Below are positions 17,767 through 27,133 of a stretch of 64,000 nucleotides of DNA, in pieces; the first letter of the stretch is position 1, and the number at the start of each line of letters is the position of its first letter. Source of the stretch: Rhodoplanes sp963724735. GTDB taxonomy: Bacteria; Pseudomonadota; Alphaproteobacteria; Rhizobiales; Xanthobacteraceae. The stretch covers positions 68,304 through 132,303 of the forward strand of contig CAVRVX010000012.1 of assembly GCA_963724735.1 (NCBI GenBank), written 5' to 3'. The position numbers and the translations under genes were made by a program. The notes under the pieces are model-generated. The model was not told where the DNA came from. It made no database searches and was given only the letters and a program-made list of their open reading frames with translations.

Positions 17767-18252
17767 CTAGACCGTGACCAGTCCCGCCAGCGAAGCGAGC
17801 GTCGCGCCCGCTGCGCCCGCCGGAACCCACCAGGTCTGATCCGCGACCATCCCATCCGCATTCAAACCCTGCTGAGTCTGATAGGCGCGCACGGCGGACT
17901 CGGTTTTCGGACCAAAGCTCCCGTCGGCCGGCCCCGGATCGGTCGCGGTGCCGGTCCCGCCAAAGGTCCGCAAGCCCTTTTGCAATGCGGTGACCGCGGT
18001 CCCGGTCGAGCCGCGCATGAGTCTCGGCGTGTTCGGATCAGCCGGAAGCGCTTTCCAGGTCATCGATCCAACGACCCCGTCCGCGGTCAGGTTGTTTCCC
18101 TGCTGGAACGATTTGACGGCGGCTTGCGTCTTCGGCCCGAAGGCGCCGTCGATTTGGCGATAGTCCAGCAACTTTGTCATCACCAGGATGACTTGCAGGC
18201 GGCGGACATCCGCGCCCGTCGAACCAATGGTCAGGGTTGGTCCGCTGTTCAT
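17767..18252 (-). CDS. protein of two peptidoglycan-binding repeats, 161 aa
   Basis: Two PG_binding_1 repeats: residues 8-70 (ADVRRLQVILVMTKLLDY..GAFGPKTQAAVKSFQ..ADGVVGSMTW) and 80-145 (TAVTALQKGLRTFGG..GSFGPKTESAVRAYQ..ADGMVADQTW), then a short hydrophobic Ala/Gly tail (VPAGAAGATLASLAGLVTV) that could contact a membrane. No leader or catalytic domain. GGAGGACGGGT precedes the ATG. First of a two-gene unit with 17290-17736. The 226 bases between it and htpG hold nothing I can support. Confidence 0.88.
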   Translation of the reverse strand: MNSGPTLTIGSTGADVRRLQVILVMTKLLDYRQIDGAFGPKTQAAVKSFQQGNNLTADGVVGSMTWKALPADPNTPRLMRGSTGTAVTALQKGLRTFGGTGTATDPGPADGSFGPKTESAVRAYQTQQGLNADGMVADQTWWVPAGAAGATLASLAGLVTV

Positions 18253-18478
18253 ACCCGTCCTCCATGGGTCGGCTTATCGCATATTGAGTGCGCGCGGCCG
18301 GTGATCCCGTTCACTCGGACGGCCGATCGTTGGCGATTGACGGAAAATTGACGACGCGAGGGAGACCGCGACCGCAGATGCCGCGTGGGTTGGACTCGCG
18401 CATACCGGTGCACGCTGAAGCCGGGATTATGCGCGCCGCAACAGCGCGGCTTGATCCAGATCGACTTTTCCCAGACCT

Positions 18479-20377
18479 CTACTGATTGCCGCGGCCGAGA
18501 CCGCGGCTCAGGATCCGCGCCAGCCGTTCGCTGAACAGTCGCGCGTCCGCCGGGCGATCGCCATCGAGCACGCGCGCGTCATCAAGCAACAGATGCGCCG
18601 TATCCTGCTTCACGGCCGGATCACCGTCGCTCAACGCGGCCAATGCAGCGATCAGCTCGTGATGCGGATTGATCTCCAGGATCGGCTTTGCCGCGGTTTT
18701 AAGCCGGCCCGCGCTCGCCAGCAGCTTCTCCAATTGCCGGTCCGGACCGAGATCGGACGCCACGAGGCAAACCACGCTGTCGGTCAGTCGGTGCGACGCG
18801 CGCACGTCTGATACGGCATCGCCAAGCGTCTCCTTCACAAAGGCGATGAAATTTGTCACCGCCTCGCCAATCTCGCTCGCTGGTTTGCTTTCGGCGTCGA
18901 GGACCGGGATCAGCGCGAGATCGGCTGCCCCTTGCGTCACCGACTTGAACGGCTTGCCGCCGAACTCCGCCGACGTGACCCAAAAGCTGTCCACCGGATC
19001 GGCAAGGAGCAGCACCTCGACGCCACGCGCGCGGAATCCCTCCAGATGCGGCGAGGCTTCGAGCCGCGCAAACTCGTCGCCGACCAGGTAGTAGATGGCG
19101 GTTTGGTTCTCCTTGAGCGAAGCGACATACTCTTTGAGGCTTCGCCATGATCCGCCCGACGCCGTCGTCTTGAAGCGCAGAAGAGAAAGGAGTGCTTCGC
19201 GGCGCTCGTAGTCCTCGTAGAGTCCTTCCTTCAGGACGGCGCCGAAATTGTCCCAGATCTTTGCGTACGATTCCGGTTCGTTTTCGGCCAGCTTTTCGAG
19301 ATCGCCGATAACGCGGCTCGTCAGGCCCTTCTTGATCGCGACGAAGATCGGGCTTTCCTGGATCATCTCGCGCGAAATGTTGAGCGGCAGGTCGGCGGAA
19401 TCCACCAGGCCCCGGACAAACCGCAGGTAGCGTGGCAAGATCTCCGCTTCGTCCGTTATGAAGACGCGCTTGACGTACAGCTTGATGCGGCCTTTGCGAT
19501 CCGGATCATAAAGGTCGAATGGCCGCGAGCCGGGGATATAGGCGAGCACAATGTATTCGTGTCGACCCTCGGCGCGGAAATGAATCGTGAGCGCCGGCTC
19601 GTCGAACTGTCCCGTGATGCTGCGATAGAAGTCCGTGTAGTCCGAAGCCGAGATTTCCGATTTCGGCTTGGCCCAGAGCGCGGCGCCATCCGCGACTTCG
19701 GCAGGTTCCGAGCCCGGCTTGTCGACGATCGCGATTGGAACGGGAACGTGGCCCGACTGCGCCTTGATGATGCGTTCAATTGTGTACCGCTCCGCATAGG
19801 ACTTGGCGTCATCCATCAAGTGGAGGATGACGCGGGCGCCCCGTGCGGGAGCGTCTTCCGATGGCGCCGGCGCGACGGAGAACGTGCCTTTGCCATCGGA
19901 GGACCAAAGCCAAGCCTCGTCGGTTCCGGCGCGCCGAGTGATAACGTCCACACGCTCAGCGACCATGAACGCGGAATAGAACCCGACCCCGAACTGGCCG
20001 ATCAACGTCGCGCCCTCTCCGCTTTGCCCGGCCTCGACGCGCTCCATGAACGCCTTCGTCCCGGAGTGGGCGATCGTTCCCAGGGCCTGGACCAGCTCCT
20101 CGCGGCCCATGCCGATGCCGTTGTCCTCGACCGTCAGGCGGCGCTGCTCATCGCCAATGGCGATGGTGATGCGAAGCGCCGGGTCCTCGCCCAGCAGCGC
20201 CGGATTTGCGATCGCCTCGTAACGAAGCTTTTCGCAGGCATCGGCCGCGTTCGAAATCAGCTCACGAATGAAAACATCCCTGTCGGAATAGACAGAGTGC
20301 ACGATCAGGTTCAGAAGCTTGGCGACATCGGCCTCAAACGCCCGGCTTTCCTGCTGGGTCTCATCGACGACGGTCAT
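18479..20377 (-). CDS. htpG: chaperone HtpG (Hsp90)
   Basis: 632 residues, full length. N-terminal GHKL ATPase: DVFIRELISNAADACEKLRY, DNGIGM, LGTIAHSGTKAFM, IGQFGVGFYSAFMVAERV. Middle domain contains LYVKRVFITDEAEILPRYLR, GLVDSADLPLNISREMIQ (catalytic Arg region). C-terminal dimerisation domain ends near RGLGRGNQ. Cytosolic ATP-dependent chaperone. GAGGA lies upstream of the ATG. A sigma-32 promoter would be expected; a CTTGAAAA sequence occurs far upstream (about 20665 on the minus strand) but its spacing to a -10 is poor, so it is not called. Confidence 0.97.
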   Translation of the reverse strand: MTVVDETQQESRAFEADVAKLLNLIVHSVYSDRDVFIRELISNAADACEKLRYEAIANPALLGEDPALRITIAIGDEQRRLTVEDNGIGMGREELVQALGTIAHSGTKAFMERVEAGQSGEGATLIGQFGVGFYSAFMVAERVDVITRRAGTDEAWLWSSDGKGTFSVAPAPSEDAPARGARVILHLMDDAKSYAERYTIERIIKAQSGHVPVPIAIVDKPGSEPAEVADGAALWAKPKSEISASDYTDFYRSITGQFDEPALTIHFRAEGRHEYIVLAYIPGSRPFDLYDPDRKGRIKLYVKRVFITDEAEILPRYLRFVRGLVDSADLPLNISREMIQESPIFVAIKKGLTSRVIGDLEKLAENEPESYAKIWDNFGAVLKEGLYEDYERREALLSLLRFKTTASGGSWRSLKEYVASLKENQTAIYYLVGDEFARLEASPHLEGFRARGVEVLLLADPVDSFWVTSAEFGGKPFKSVTQGAADLALIPVLDAESKPASEIGEAVTNFIAFVKETLGDAVSDVRASHRLTDSVVCLVASDLGPDRQLEKLLASAGRLKTAAKPILEINPHHELIAALAALSDGDPAVKQDTAHLLLDDARVLDGDRPADARLFSERLARILSRGLGRGNQ

Positions 20378-20710
20378 GTCAACATAGTCCTCACACTGTG
20401 CGGAGCGTCTTGCCGGACGCGTATCCTCGGCAGCTTACGCTGAATGTCCGCGACTTTGCTTGCTGCAAATCCGGAAGAAGGACTTCCCGCCAGCGCCATC
20501 GAATGGAAAAGTCGCTAGGTGGGTCGCGATAAAAGGTACATTTCATAACCATATCCTCTCCTGAGCATATGGATACGAAGGCGTCTGCGGGCACTCGACG
20601 TCCGGACCAGGATGGCAAAATTGGTTGGCGCGCGACGATGTGGTTCAACGAGCAGCGGTTTTCAAGAGTGAACAAATTTGGAACGAAGCCATATCTGCGA
20701 GCTGTCGCTG
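20378..20710. other. 333-bp gap upstream of htpG without a supported gene
   Basis: Open frames here (for example 20391-20852 minus) are continuations of other frames over the DUF2237 gene and show no family resemblance. The stretch should hold the htpG promoter. I see no rRNA, tRNA or clear terminator in it. Confidence 0.4.
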
Positions 20711-21121
20711 CTAGGCCAGATCCACCGCGAAGCGCTTGAGGTCGGCGAGCGAGCAATAGCTCAGAGCGGCTTCGTGCGTGGCGCGCAGCACCACGCGGGG
20801 CGCCTGGCCCGCGTCGAGCGCCTCCTGCCAGCGGGGGGCGCAGAGGCACCAACGGTCCCCGGGCTTCAGGCCTGGAAAGCCGAACTCCGGAATCGGGGTG
20901 GATAGATCATTGCCGCGCGATTTGGAGAACTCGAGAAACACGGCGGTCATGACGGTGCAGACCGTGTGACTGCCGAAATCTTCGGGCCCCGTATCGCAGC
21001 AACCGTCACGGAAAAAACCCGTCATCGGACTGATCGAGCAGATTTCGAGCCGATCGCCGAGCACGTTGCGGGGAGAGCCCCGCCCGCCGCCGCCTCCATT
21101 GCCCCTGTCATCCTTCCACAT
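20711..21121 (-). CDS. DUF2237 family protein
   Basis: 136 residues from ATG 21121, preceded by AAGGAGACGGGC. After a glycine-rich N-terminus the core NVLGDRLEICSISPMTGFFR, GCCDTGPEDFGSHTVCTVMT, FLEFSKSRGNDLSTPIPEFG, GLKPGDRWCLCAPRWQEAL and TSHEAALSY-like tail are diagnostic of DUF2237, small cysteine-rich cytosolic proteins of unknown function found from bacteria to plants. Five or more cysteines are conserved and may bind metal. Separate from its neighbours; downstream of the acyl-CoA dehydrogenase on the same strand (63-base gap), so possibly co-transcribed. Confidence 0.88.
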   Translation of the reverse strand: MWKDDRGNGGGGGRGSPRNVLGDRLEICSISPMTGFFRDGCCDTGPEDFGSHTVCTVMTAVFLEFSKSRGNDLSTPIPEFGFPGLKPGDRWCLCAPRWQEALDAGQAPRVVLRATHEAALSYCSLADLKRFAVDLA

Positions 21122-21184
21122 CGCCCGTCTCCTTGCTGCCGCCGGCTTCCGTGTTTGCCGTCCGACGCCCCTCGCGCGAGCCCC

Positions 21185-22357
21185 CTACCCCGTCCGCTCG
21201 AAAATCTCCCGGCCGATCAGCATGCGGCGGATTTCGTTGGTGCCGGCGCCGATCTCGTAGAGCTTGGCGTCGCGCAACAGACGCCCCGCGGCGTAGTCGT
21301 TGGTATACCCATTGCCGCCGAGGCATTGGATCGCGTCCAGCGCCATCGCGGTCGCCCGCTCCGAGGCGAACATGATCGCGCCCGCGGCGTCCTCGCGGGT
21401 GACGCAGTTCTCGTCGCAGGCGCGCGCGACCGCATAGACATAGGCGCGCGCCGCGTTGAGCGCGACATACATATCCGCGAGCTTCGCCTGGATGAGCTGG
21501 AAGGAGCCGATCGGCTGGCCGAACTGGCGGCGCTCATGCACATAGGGGATCACGAGATCGAGCGCCGACTGCATGATGCCGAGCGGCCCGGCGGCGAGCA
21601 CCACGCGCTCGAAGTCGAGGCCGGACATCAGCACATTGACGCCATGGCCGACCGGCCCGAGCACGTTCTCCTCCGGCACCTCGCAGTCCTCGAACAGAAG
21701 CTCGCAGGTGTCGGAGCCGCGCATGCCGAGCTTGTCGAGCTTTTGCGCGGTCGAGAAGCCCTTCATGCCCTTTTCGATGATGAAGGCGGTGATGCCGCGC
21801 GGGCCCGCGTCACGGTCGGTCTTGGCGTAGACGACGAGCGTCTCCGCCTCCGGCCCGTTGGTGATCCACATCTTGCTGCCGTTGAGGATGTAGCGGTCGC
21901 CCTGCCTTTCAGCCCGCGTGCGCATCGAAACGACGTCGGAGCCAGAGCCCGTCTCCGACATGGCGAGCGCGCCCACATGGTCTCCGGAGATGAGCTGCGG
22001 CAGGAAGCGGCGCTTCTGCTCATCATTGCCGTTGCGGCGGATTTGGTTCACGCACAGGTTGGAGTGCGCGCCATAGGAAAGGCCGACCGAGGCCGAGCCG
22101 CGCGAGACCTCCTCCATCGCCACGCAATGGGCGACATAGCCGAGCCCCGCCCCGCCCCATTCCTCCTCGACCGTAATGCCGTGCAGGCCGAGCGCGCCGA
22201 GGTCCGGCCACAGGTCGCGCGGGAACTGGTTGGTGCGGTCGATCGCGTCGGCGCGCGGGGCGATGCGCTCGTCGGAGAAGCGGTGGACCAGGTCGCGCAG
22301 CCGGTCGATGTCGTCGCCGAGTCCGAAATTCAGCCCTGACCAGGCGTTGGGGATCAT
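21185..22357 (-). CDS. acyl-CoA dehydrogenase, isovaleryl-CoA dehydrogenase type
   Basis: 390 residues from ATG 22357 (MIPNAWSGLNFGLGDDIDRL), a typical length. FAD-dependent dehydrogenation of branched acyl-CoA in leucine breakdown is the family role. Signatures: ITVEEEWGGAGLGYVAHCVA, ALAMSETGSGSDVVSM, WITNGPEAETLVVYAKTD, LDFERVVLAAGPLGIMQSAL, QCLGGNGYTNDYAAGRLLRD, YEIGAGTNEIRRMLIGREIF. The overall match to IVD enzymes is close but no leucine-pathway partners are adjacent, so substrate is by homology. GGAGCG lies 8 bases upstream. An in-frame extension to 22501 was rejected. Confidence 0.92.
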   Translation of the reverse strand: MIPNAWSGLNFGLGDDIDRLRDLVHRFSDERIAPRADAIDRTNQFPRDLWPDLGALGLHGITVEEEWGGAGLGYVAHCVAMEEVSRGSASVGLSYGAHSNLCVNQIRRNGNDEQKRRFLPQLISGDHVGALAMSETGSGSDVVSMRTRAERQGDRYILNGSKMWITNGPEAETLVVYAKTDRDAGPRGITAFIIEKGMKGFSTAQKLDKLGMRGSDTCELLFEDCEVPEENVLGPVGHGVNVLMSGLDFERVVLAAGPLGIMQSALDLVIPYVHERRQFGQPIGSFQLIQAKLADMYVALNAARAYVYAVARACDENCVTREDAAGAIMFASERATAMALDAIQCLGGNGYTNDYAAGRLLRDAKLYEIGAGTNEIRRMLIGREIFERTG

Positions 22358-22472
22358 GGAAGGCGCTCCGCCCGAAAGTTTCGTTGGAGGGTTATAGCGG
22401 CGAAGGGCGGAAACGGCCAAATGGGCTGCCCCGGCCCGGGGCCGCGTTACGCCGGGCGGCGGGCGACGCCGG

Positions 22473-23885
22473 TCACTTAAGGCCGAACCACAGCGTCGCA
22501 ATGCCGAGGAAGGAAAAGAACCCCACCACGTCGGTGATCGTCGTGACGAACACGCCCGACGACACCGCTGGATCGGCGCGGAACTTGGCGATCACCAGCG
22601 GGATCAGTATGCCGCCGAGCGCGGCGGCGGCGAGGTTGCAGATCATCGCAAGCCCGATCACCAGACCGAGATCGGGGATCCTGAACCAGGCGAAGGCCAC
22701 GACCCCGGTGATGACCGCAAAGGCGAGGCCGTTGACGAGCCCCACCAAGAACTCGCGAAATACGACCCGGCGCGCATTGCTGTCGCGCAGCTCGCGGGTG
22801 GCAAGCGCGCGCACCGCGACCGTCATCGTCTGCGTCGCCGCATTGCCTCCCTGGCTCGCGACGATCGGCGCGAGCACGGCGAGCGCCACCATCTTCTGCA
22901 ATTCGCCCTCGAACAGGCCGAGCACGGACGAAGCGAGGAACGCAGTCGCCAGATTGACCAGAAGCCAGTTGAAGCGGCCGCGCGCGATGGTCCACACCGA
23001 GTCCGACAGCTGTTCGTCGCCGGTGACGCCGCCCAGCGCCTTGATGTCCTTTTCCGCTTCCTCCTCGATCACGTCGACGACGTCGTCGACCGTGATCACG
23101 CCGACCAGCCGGTCCGCTTCGTCGACCACCGGCACGGCGATCAGGTTGTAGCGTTCGAACAGGCGCGCCACCTCTTCCTGGCCGTCGGTCGCCCGGACGC
23201 GCCGGCGCTCGGCGTCCATCAGCTCGGAGACGAGCGTGGGCCGCCTGGTCCGCAACAGCCGGTCGAGGCCGACCGCGCCCAACAGGCGGGAGTCGCGGTC
23301 GACGACGTAAAGCTCGTAGAACCGCTCGGGAAGGTCGGCCGTCTCCCGCATGTAATCGATCGCATTCCCGACCCGCCACGTGGGCGGCACGGCGATATAC
23401 TCGGTCTGCATCCGCCGGCCGGCGGAATCCTCGGGATATTGCAGGCTGCGCGTGAGCGCGACGCGCTCGGGCGGCGGAAGCTGGTCGAGAATTTCGGCCT
23501 GCTCGTCCTGGGGCAGGTCTTCGAGGATGTAGACGGCGTCGTCCGAATCGAGCTCGCGCACCCCCTCGGCGACCGCTTCGGGCGGGAGCTCTTCGAGAAT
23601 CTCTTCGCGAACCGCATCGTCGACTTCAACCAGGGCGGTGAAGTCGAAATCGGCGCCCATCAATTCGATCAGCCGAGGGCGCTCGTCCGGATCGAGCGCT
23701 TCGAGCAGATCGCCGAGATCGGCCTCATGCAGTTCGCCGACGAGTGCGCGTAGCGTCGCCGCATCGCCGGCCTCGACCGCGGCGTGGACGCGCTCGACGA
23801 ATTCGGGGCGGAGCGCGCCTTCCTCGTCGCGAAGCGCGGCGCTCTCCGTGTCGGCCGCCGGGGTCTGGTTTCCTGGCTCGAGCAT
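22473..23885 (-). CDS. mgtE: magnesium transporter MgtE
   Basis: 470 residues. Cytosolic MgtE_N domain of helical superhelix (about 35-140, LLEALDPDERPRLIELMG, ILEELPPEAVAEGVRELD, IVILEDLPQDEQAEI-like), two CBS domains (about 150-275, YIAVPPTWRVGNAIDYMRE; LVSELMDAERRRVRATD), plug helix, and five membrane helices (295-470) with APIVASQGGNAATQTMTV and the end LVIAKFRADPAVSSGVFVTT-ITDVVGFF. Selective Mg2+ channel gated by cytosolic Mg2+. GGGAG ribosome site. No magnesium riboswitch was recognisable in the 336 bases upstream. Confidence 0.95.
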   Translation of the reverse strand: MLEPGNQTPAADTESAALRDEEGALRPEFVERVHAAVEAGDAATLRALVGELHEADLGDLLEALDPDERPRLIELMGADFDFTALVEVDDAVREEILEELPPEAVAEGVRELDSDDAVYILEDLPQDEQAEILDQLPPPERVALTRSLQYPEDSAGRRMQTEYIAVPPTWRVGNAIDYMRETADLPERFYELYVVDRDSRLLGAVGLDRLLRTRRPTLVSELMDAERRRVRATDGQEEVARLFERYNLIAVPVVDEADRLVGVITVDDVVDVIEEEAEKDIKALGGVTGDEQLSDSVWTIARGRFNWLLVNLATAFLASSVLGLFEGELQKMVALAVLAPIVASQGGNAATQTMTVAVRALATRELRDSNARRVVFREFLVGLVNGLAFAVITGVVAFAWFRIPDLGLVIGLAMICNLAAAALGGILIPLVIAKFRADPAVSSGVFVTTITDVVGFFSFLGIATLWFGLK

Positions 23886-24221
23886 GCAATCTCCCGATCG
23901 GGGGGCGCGTGTCCGTTCTGGGTGGGTGGGCCGAGCTGTGCAAACCGCGAGCGACAGGATTATGACGAGGCGGCGAATCGTCCAAATCGTGTTTGAATTT
24001 CACGGCTTTGGCCAGCGATCCTTGGTCTCGCGTCGATCCTGCCGCATTCCATGTCGGGGATTTTGCGTATGGCGAAGACGCCTGCCGCCGATTTTGATGC
24101 AAGCCGAGCACGCTCACCGCAATTTCAACGCTTATGCACCTTATTTTATCCCTCCGGCCGTTATCAAATCAGCCGAACTATGAAAGGACTACGTCGATAA
24201 TACGGATCGAGGGAGAGGGCC
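23886..24221. other. 336-bp divergent intergenic region (mgtE / polysaccharide deacetylase)
   Basis: Contains the divergent promoters of mgtE and the deacetylase gene. Lower GC near 24120-24200 (TTATTTTATCC, ATACGGATCG) is the most promoter-like part. No gene, riboswitch or repeat identified. Confidence 0.4.
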
Positions 24222-25520
24222 TTGACCGACATGCGCGCGCTAGGCGCGCTTGCTGCTTTGCTTGCGCTTTTTGCGGCAGGGCCGGCGAGCGCGGCCGGTT
24301 GTCTTGGAAAATCGGACGCGCTGGGGACGAGCCGTACCCTGGTGGTCGACCCGACTGAGCATATCCGTCTTGGGATGATGCAGTATCCCGAGACGCTGCC
24401 GCTCAACGACCACGAAGTGGTGCTTACATTCGACGACGGGCCGCTTCCCGCCTACACCAACCGCGTTCTGGACGTTCTCGCGTCCGAATGCGTGAATGCC
24501 ACATTCTTCCTCGTTGGTCGGATGGCGAAAGCCTATCCCGACATGGTGCGAAAGATTTACGCTGCCGGCCATACGATCGGCACGCACAGCAACACGCATC
24601 CCTTCACGTTCCACCGCATGACGGTTCAACAAGCGGAGGCGGAGGTCGAGGGCGGAATCGACGCGGCGGCGGCCGCGCTCGGCGATCGCAATGCCGTTGC
24701 GCCGTTCTTCCGCATTCCCGGACTGATGCGGGGCGAGACAATCGAGCGATACCTCGCCAGCCGATCGCTGATGACCTGGAGCGCCGATTTCCCGGTCGAC
24801 GACTGGAAGCACATTTCGGCCAAGGAAATCGTCGCACGCGCCTTGCAGCGGATTGAAGCGCGCGGCCGCGGCATGGTGCTGTTGCACGACATCCAGCCGG
24901 CGACCGCGCTGGCGATGCCGACCATCCTCAGCGAATTGAAGCGCCGGGGCTATCGGATCGTCCACGTCGTGCCGGCGACGCCGGACCGCGTGAAGACCGC
25001 GACGCTTCCCGCGCAATGGCTAGCCCGCGCCAATGGACGATGGCCGGCGCCGCAGCTCAGCATCGAAGTGCTGCTGGCCGAGTCGGTCCTGTCCGCTCCG
25101 GCCCCGGCGAGCTTTGGCCTTTCAAAATCGTTCGTGCCCGGCGAAACGGTCGTCCTGCGGCGAATGCGGAGCTACGCCGCCCCACGCGGTCACATTCCGC
25201 TGCCGCCCAAATCGCCGTGGTCGCTTCTACGGGAGCCGCCCGGCGAGCCGGAGAGCACGCTGGCAGCAAGGGACGGCGTGCTGCCGGCTCCGAGCCTCGC
25301 GAGCTTCGGTTATGGCGACGATTTCGCCCCGATCATCCCGGAACCAAGCTCCGGACAGCGGGACGCTTCTTTCCCGCCGCTGCCTGAAAGAAAGACCGCA
25401 AGCCGGGAGAGCACGGGCGATGTGACGTCGTCCATCCGCGCACGCGCTCCCCGACGACAGGTTGAGACGGCCGGAATTCTGCGCTTTCTGTTCGGGCCCA
25501 GGCAGGCAAAGCCGATGTAA
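24222..25520 (+). CDS. exported polysaccharide deacetylase (NodB-like)
   Basis: 432 residues. TTG 24222 follows AGGGAGAGGGCC at good spacing; ATG 24231 three codons on is an alternative. Signal peptide to about residue 25 (FAAGPASAAG). NodB domain of carbohydrate esterase family 4 at about 60-260: motif 1 VVLTFDDGPLPAYT (catalytic Asp and metal Asp), motif 2 HSNTHPFTF (metal His), motif 3 FFRIPG, motif 5 VLLHDIQPATA. The C-terminal 170 residues are Pro/Ser-rich and probably unstructured. It would deacetylate a cell-wall or surface glycan in the periplasm; the glycan is not known. Confidence 0.9.
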   Translation: MTDMRALGALAALLALFAAGPASAAGCLGKSDALGTSRTLVVDPTEHIRLGMMQYPETLPLNDHEVVLTFDDGPLPAYTNRVLDVLASECVNATFFLVGRMAKAYPDMVRKIYAAGHTIGTHSNTHPFTFHRMTVQQAEAEVEGGIDAAAAALGDRNAVAPFFRIPGLMRGETIERYLASRSLMTWSADFPVDDWKHISAKEIVARALQRIEARGRGMVLLHDIQPATALAMPTILSELKRRGYRIVHVVPATPDRVKTATLPAQWLARANGRWPAPQLSIEVLLAESVLSAPAPASFGLSKSFVPGETVVLRRMRSYAAPRGHIPLPPKSPWSLLREPPGEPESTLAARDGVLPAPSLASFGYGDDFAPIIPEPSSGQRDASFPPLPERKTASRESTGDVTSSIRARAPRRQVETAGILRFLFGPRQAKPM

Positions 25521-25643
25521 TGACCGCCGCGGCGGCTCAGATCATCTGAGCCGATCGCCTTGAGCCGGTTGCGCGTAATATCCAGCATTCGCCGTTTTGC
25601 GCCTCTCCAAGCGTGCCTCAGCCAGCCACTTCTTGAATTGCCC

Positions 25644-25931
25644 TTATCGGTAATGGCGGGCCGCGCGCCGCGGGGCCGCGTTGCCGCCGAAGGAATAATA
25701 AGAACCGTACGCCTCGTACCATGTGTTGACGGCGCAATAGCCGCCGACCCCGCTGACGGCCAACCGGCATTGCTCGTAAGTCGAGAAGTAACAATTCGTG
25801 GCGCCGCCCCTGGTGCTGTAATACGCGCACCAAGGATACAGCCGATAACCGCCTTGCGCGCTCGCCGGCGCGGCTTCCAGGCAGACGGCCGCAGTCAAGG
25901 CGGCCAATCCAAGCAGAGCAGTCCAACGCAT
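25644..25931 (-). CDS. DUF3551 small exported protein
   Basis: 95 residues from ATG 25931 (MRWTALLGLAALTAAVCLE), with a signal peptide cleaved near SAQ at about 26. The mature part YPWCAYYSTRGGATNCYFST and YEQCRLAVSGVGGYCAVNTW has four spaced cysteines and aromatic residues that define DUF3551, a family abundant in Bradyrhizobium and relatives, function unknown, likely periplasmic and disulfide-bonded. GGAGAGC precedes the start. Single gene. Confidence 0.88.
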   Translation of the reverse strand: MRWTALLGLAALTAAVCLEAAPASAQGGYRLYPWCAYYSTRGGATNCYFSTYEQCRLAVSGVGGYCAVNTWYEAYGSYYSFGGNAAPRRAARHYR

Positions 25932-26062
25932 TGATGCTCTCCCTTCAGTGCGTAACCTCACCCCTTGATGATGTGGCGACTTTCCGGGATCGAACCAACC
26001 CACCCCCCGCCCCTCGCGCTGATTTGCGCGGCGACACCAGACCCAATCGCGGCTGATGATCT

Positions 26063-26147
26063 TGGTGCGGTCGAGAGGACTCGAACCTCCACGGGTCGCC
26101 CCACTAGCACCTCAAGCTAGCGCGTCTACCAGTTCCGCCACGACCGC
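26063..26147 (-). tRNA. tRNA-Leu (GAG), CCA encoded
   Basis: Reading the minus strand: acceptor GCGGTCG pairs with CGACCGC, discriminator A then encoded CCA; anticodon stem CTAGC/GCTAG with loop TTGAGGT, giving anticodon GAG (reads CUC/CUU leucine codons); long variable arm typical of tRNA-Leu; T-loop GTTCGAGTC. 85 nt including CCA. No integrase or attachment repeat was seen beside it. Confidence 0.95.
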
Positions 26148-26311
26148 TTAGGATGAACGCCGGCTCCAAAGGCCAGCGTTTTCGGCGACAAGGCTGCATG
26201 TAACAAATCGATCCGGCCGGGACAAGCTCACCGGAAACCGAGGCAGGCTCCGACCCTTCCCCGCCGACGAAGGGTGCTTGGTTCGTCCGACGACCCGCGC
26301 CATCTAAGAAA

Positions 26312-27118
26312 ATGCGACAGGTTGCAGCGTTCAGCGTAGAAGGTCATGCCGTGATCGGCACGCTCAAGCGACAGGTTGAGGCGACGGCTATCGGCGCGAC
26401 GCCTACAAGCAAGCTCGCGCCGGTCGAATGGCGCGTCGGCACAGGTCTTCTTGCCTATGCGGAAGCGGTGGCGGTCATGGAAGCGCGCGCCGCCGCGGTC
26501 GCGGAAGGCCGCGCGCCCGAACTCGCCTGGCTTGTCGAACACCCTCCCCTTTACACGGCCGGCACGAGCGCCGAGGCCAGGGACTTGATCGATCCGCGCT
26601 TTCCCGTGCATCGCACGGGCCGCGGCGGGCAGTTTACCTATCACGGGCCGGGCCAGCGCGTCGTCTACCTTGTGCTCGATCTGAAGCGACGCCGGCCCGA
26701 TGTCCGTCGCTTCGTCGCCACCCTCGAGGAGCTGATGATCCGCACGCTTGCGCATTGCGCGGTGCGCGGCGAGCGGCGCGCGGGGCGGGTCGGGGTTTGG
26801 ATTCAGCGGCCCGATAAAGGCGAAGGTCAGGAAGACAAGATCGCCGCAATCGGCATTCGTCTCCGGCGCTGGGTGAGCCTGCATGGCGCAAGCCTCAACG
26901 TCGAACCCGACCTCTCGCATTTCTCCGGGATCGTGCCTTGCGGCATCGCCGACCCGCGCTTCGGCGTCACCAGCCTTCGCGATCTCGGTCGCGAGACCCG
27001 AATGGCGGAAGTCGATGCCGCGCTCAGATGCGAATTCGAGCCGCTGTTCGGCTCCCTCGAACCGTACCCGGGCGAACCCGCCGAGCTCTTGCCCCTCGCG
27101 GCGCACGAGGCAAAATGA
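26312..27118 (+). CDS. lipB: lipoyl(octanoyl) transferase LipB
   Basis: 268 residues in the longest frame. Transfers octanoyl from acyl carrier protein to lipoyl domains of dehydrogenase complexes. Motifs: YAEAVAVMEARAAAV, LVEHPPLYTAGTSAEA, RGGQFTYHGPGQRVVYLVLD, KIAAIGIRLRRWVSLHGASL (catalytic Lys) and FSGIVPCGIADPRFGVTS (catalytic Cys, around residue 210). The first 40 residues look unlike LipB, so the real start may be later (GTG 26351, preceded by AGAAGG). Converges with the acylphosphatase gene, gap 15 bases. Confidence 0.93.
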   Translation: MRQVAAFSVEGHAVIGTLKRQVEATAIGATPTSKLAPVEWRVGTGLLAYAEAVAVMEARAAAVAEGRAPELAWLVEHPPLYTAGTSAEARDLIDPRFPVHRTGRGGQFTYHGPGQRVVYLVLDLKRRRPDVRRFVATLEELMIRTLAHCAVRGERRAGRVGVWIQRPDKGEGQEDKIAAIGIRLRRWVSLHGASLNVEPDLSHFSGIVPCGIADPRFGVTSLRDLGRETRMAEVDAALRCEFEPLFGSLEPYPGEPAELLPLAAHEAK

Positions 27119-27133
27119 TGACCAAGTGCGCCG

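Noticed and set aside
20378..20710. Sigma-32 promoter or thermosensor upstream of htpG
   Set aside because: A CTTGAAAA occurs on the minus strand but the distance to a CCCAT-like -10 and to the start is unsuitable; no ROSE-type hairpin could be drawn.
23886..24221. Magnesium riboswitch before mgtE
   Set aside because: No M-box-like conserved pairing recognised in the leader.
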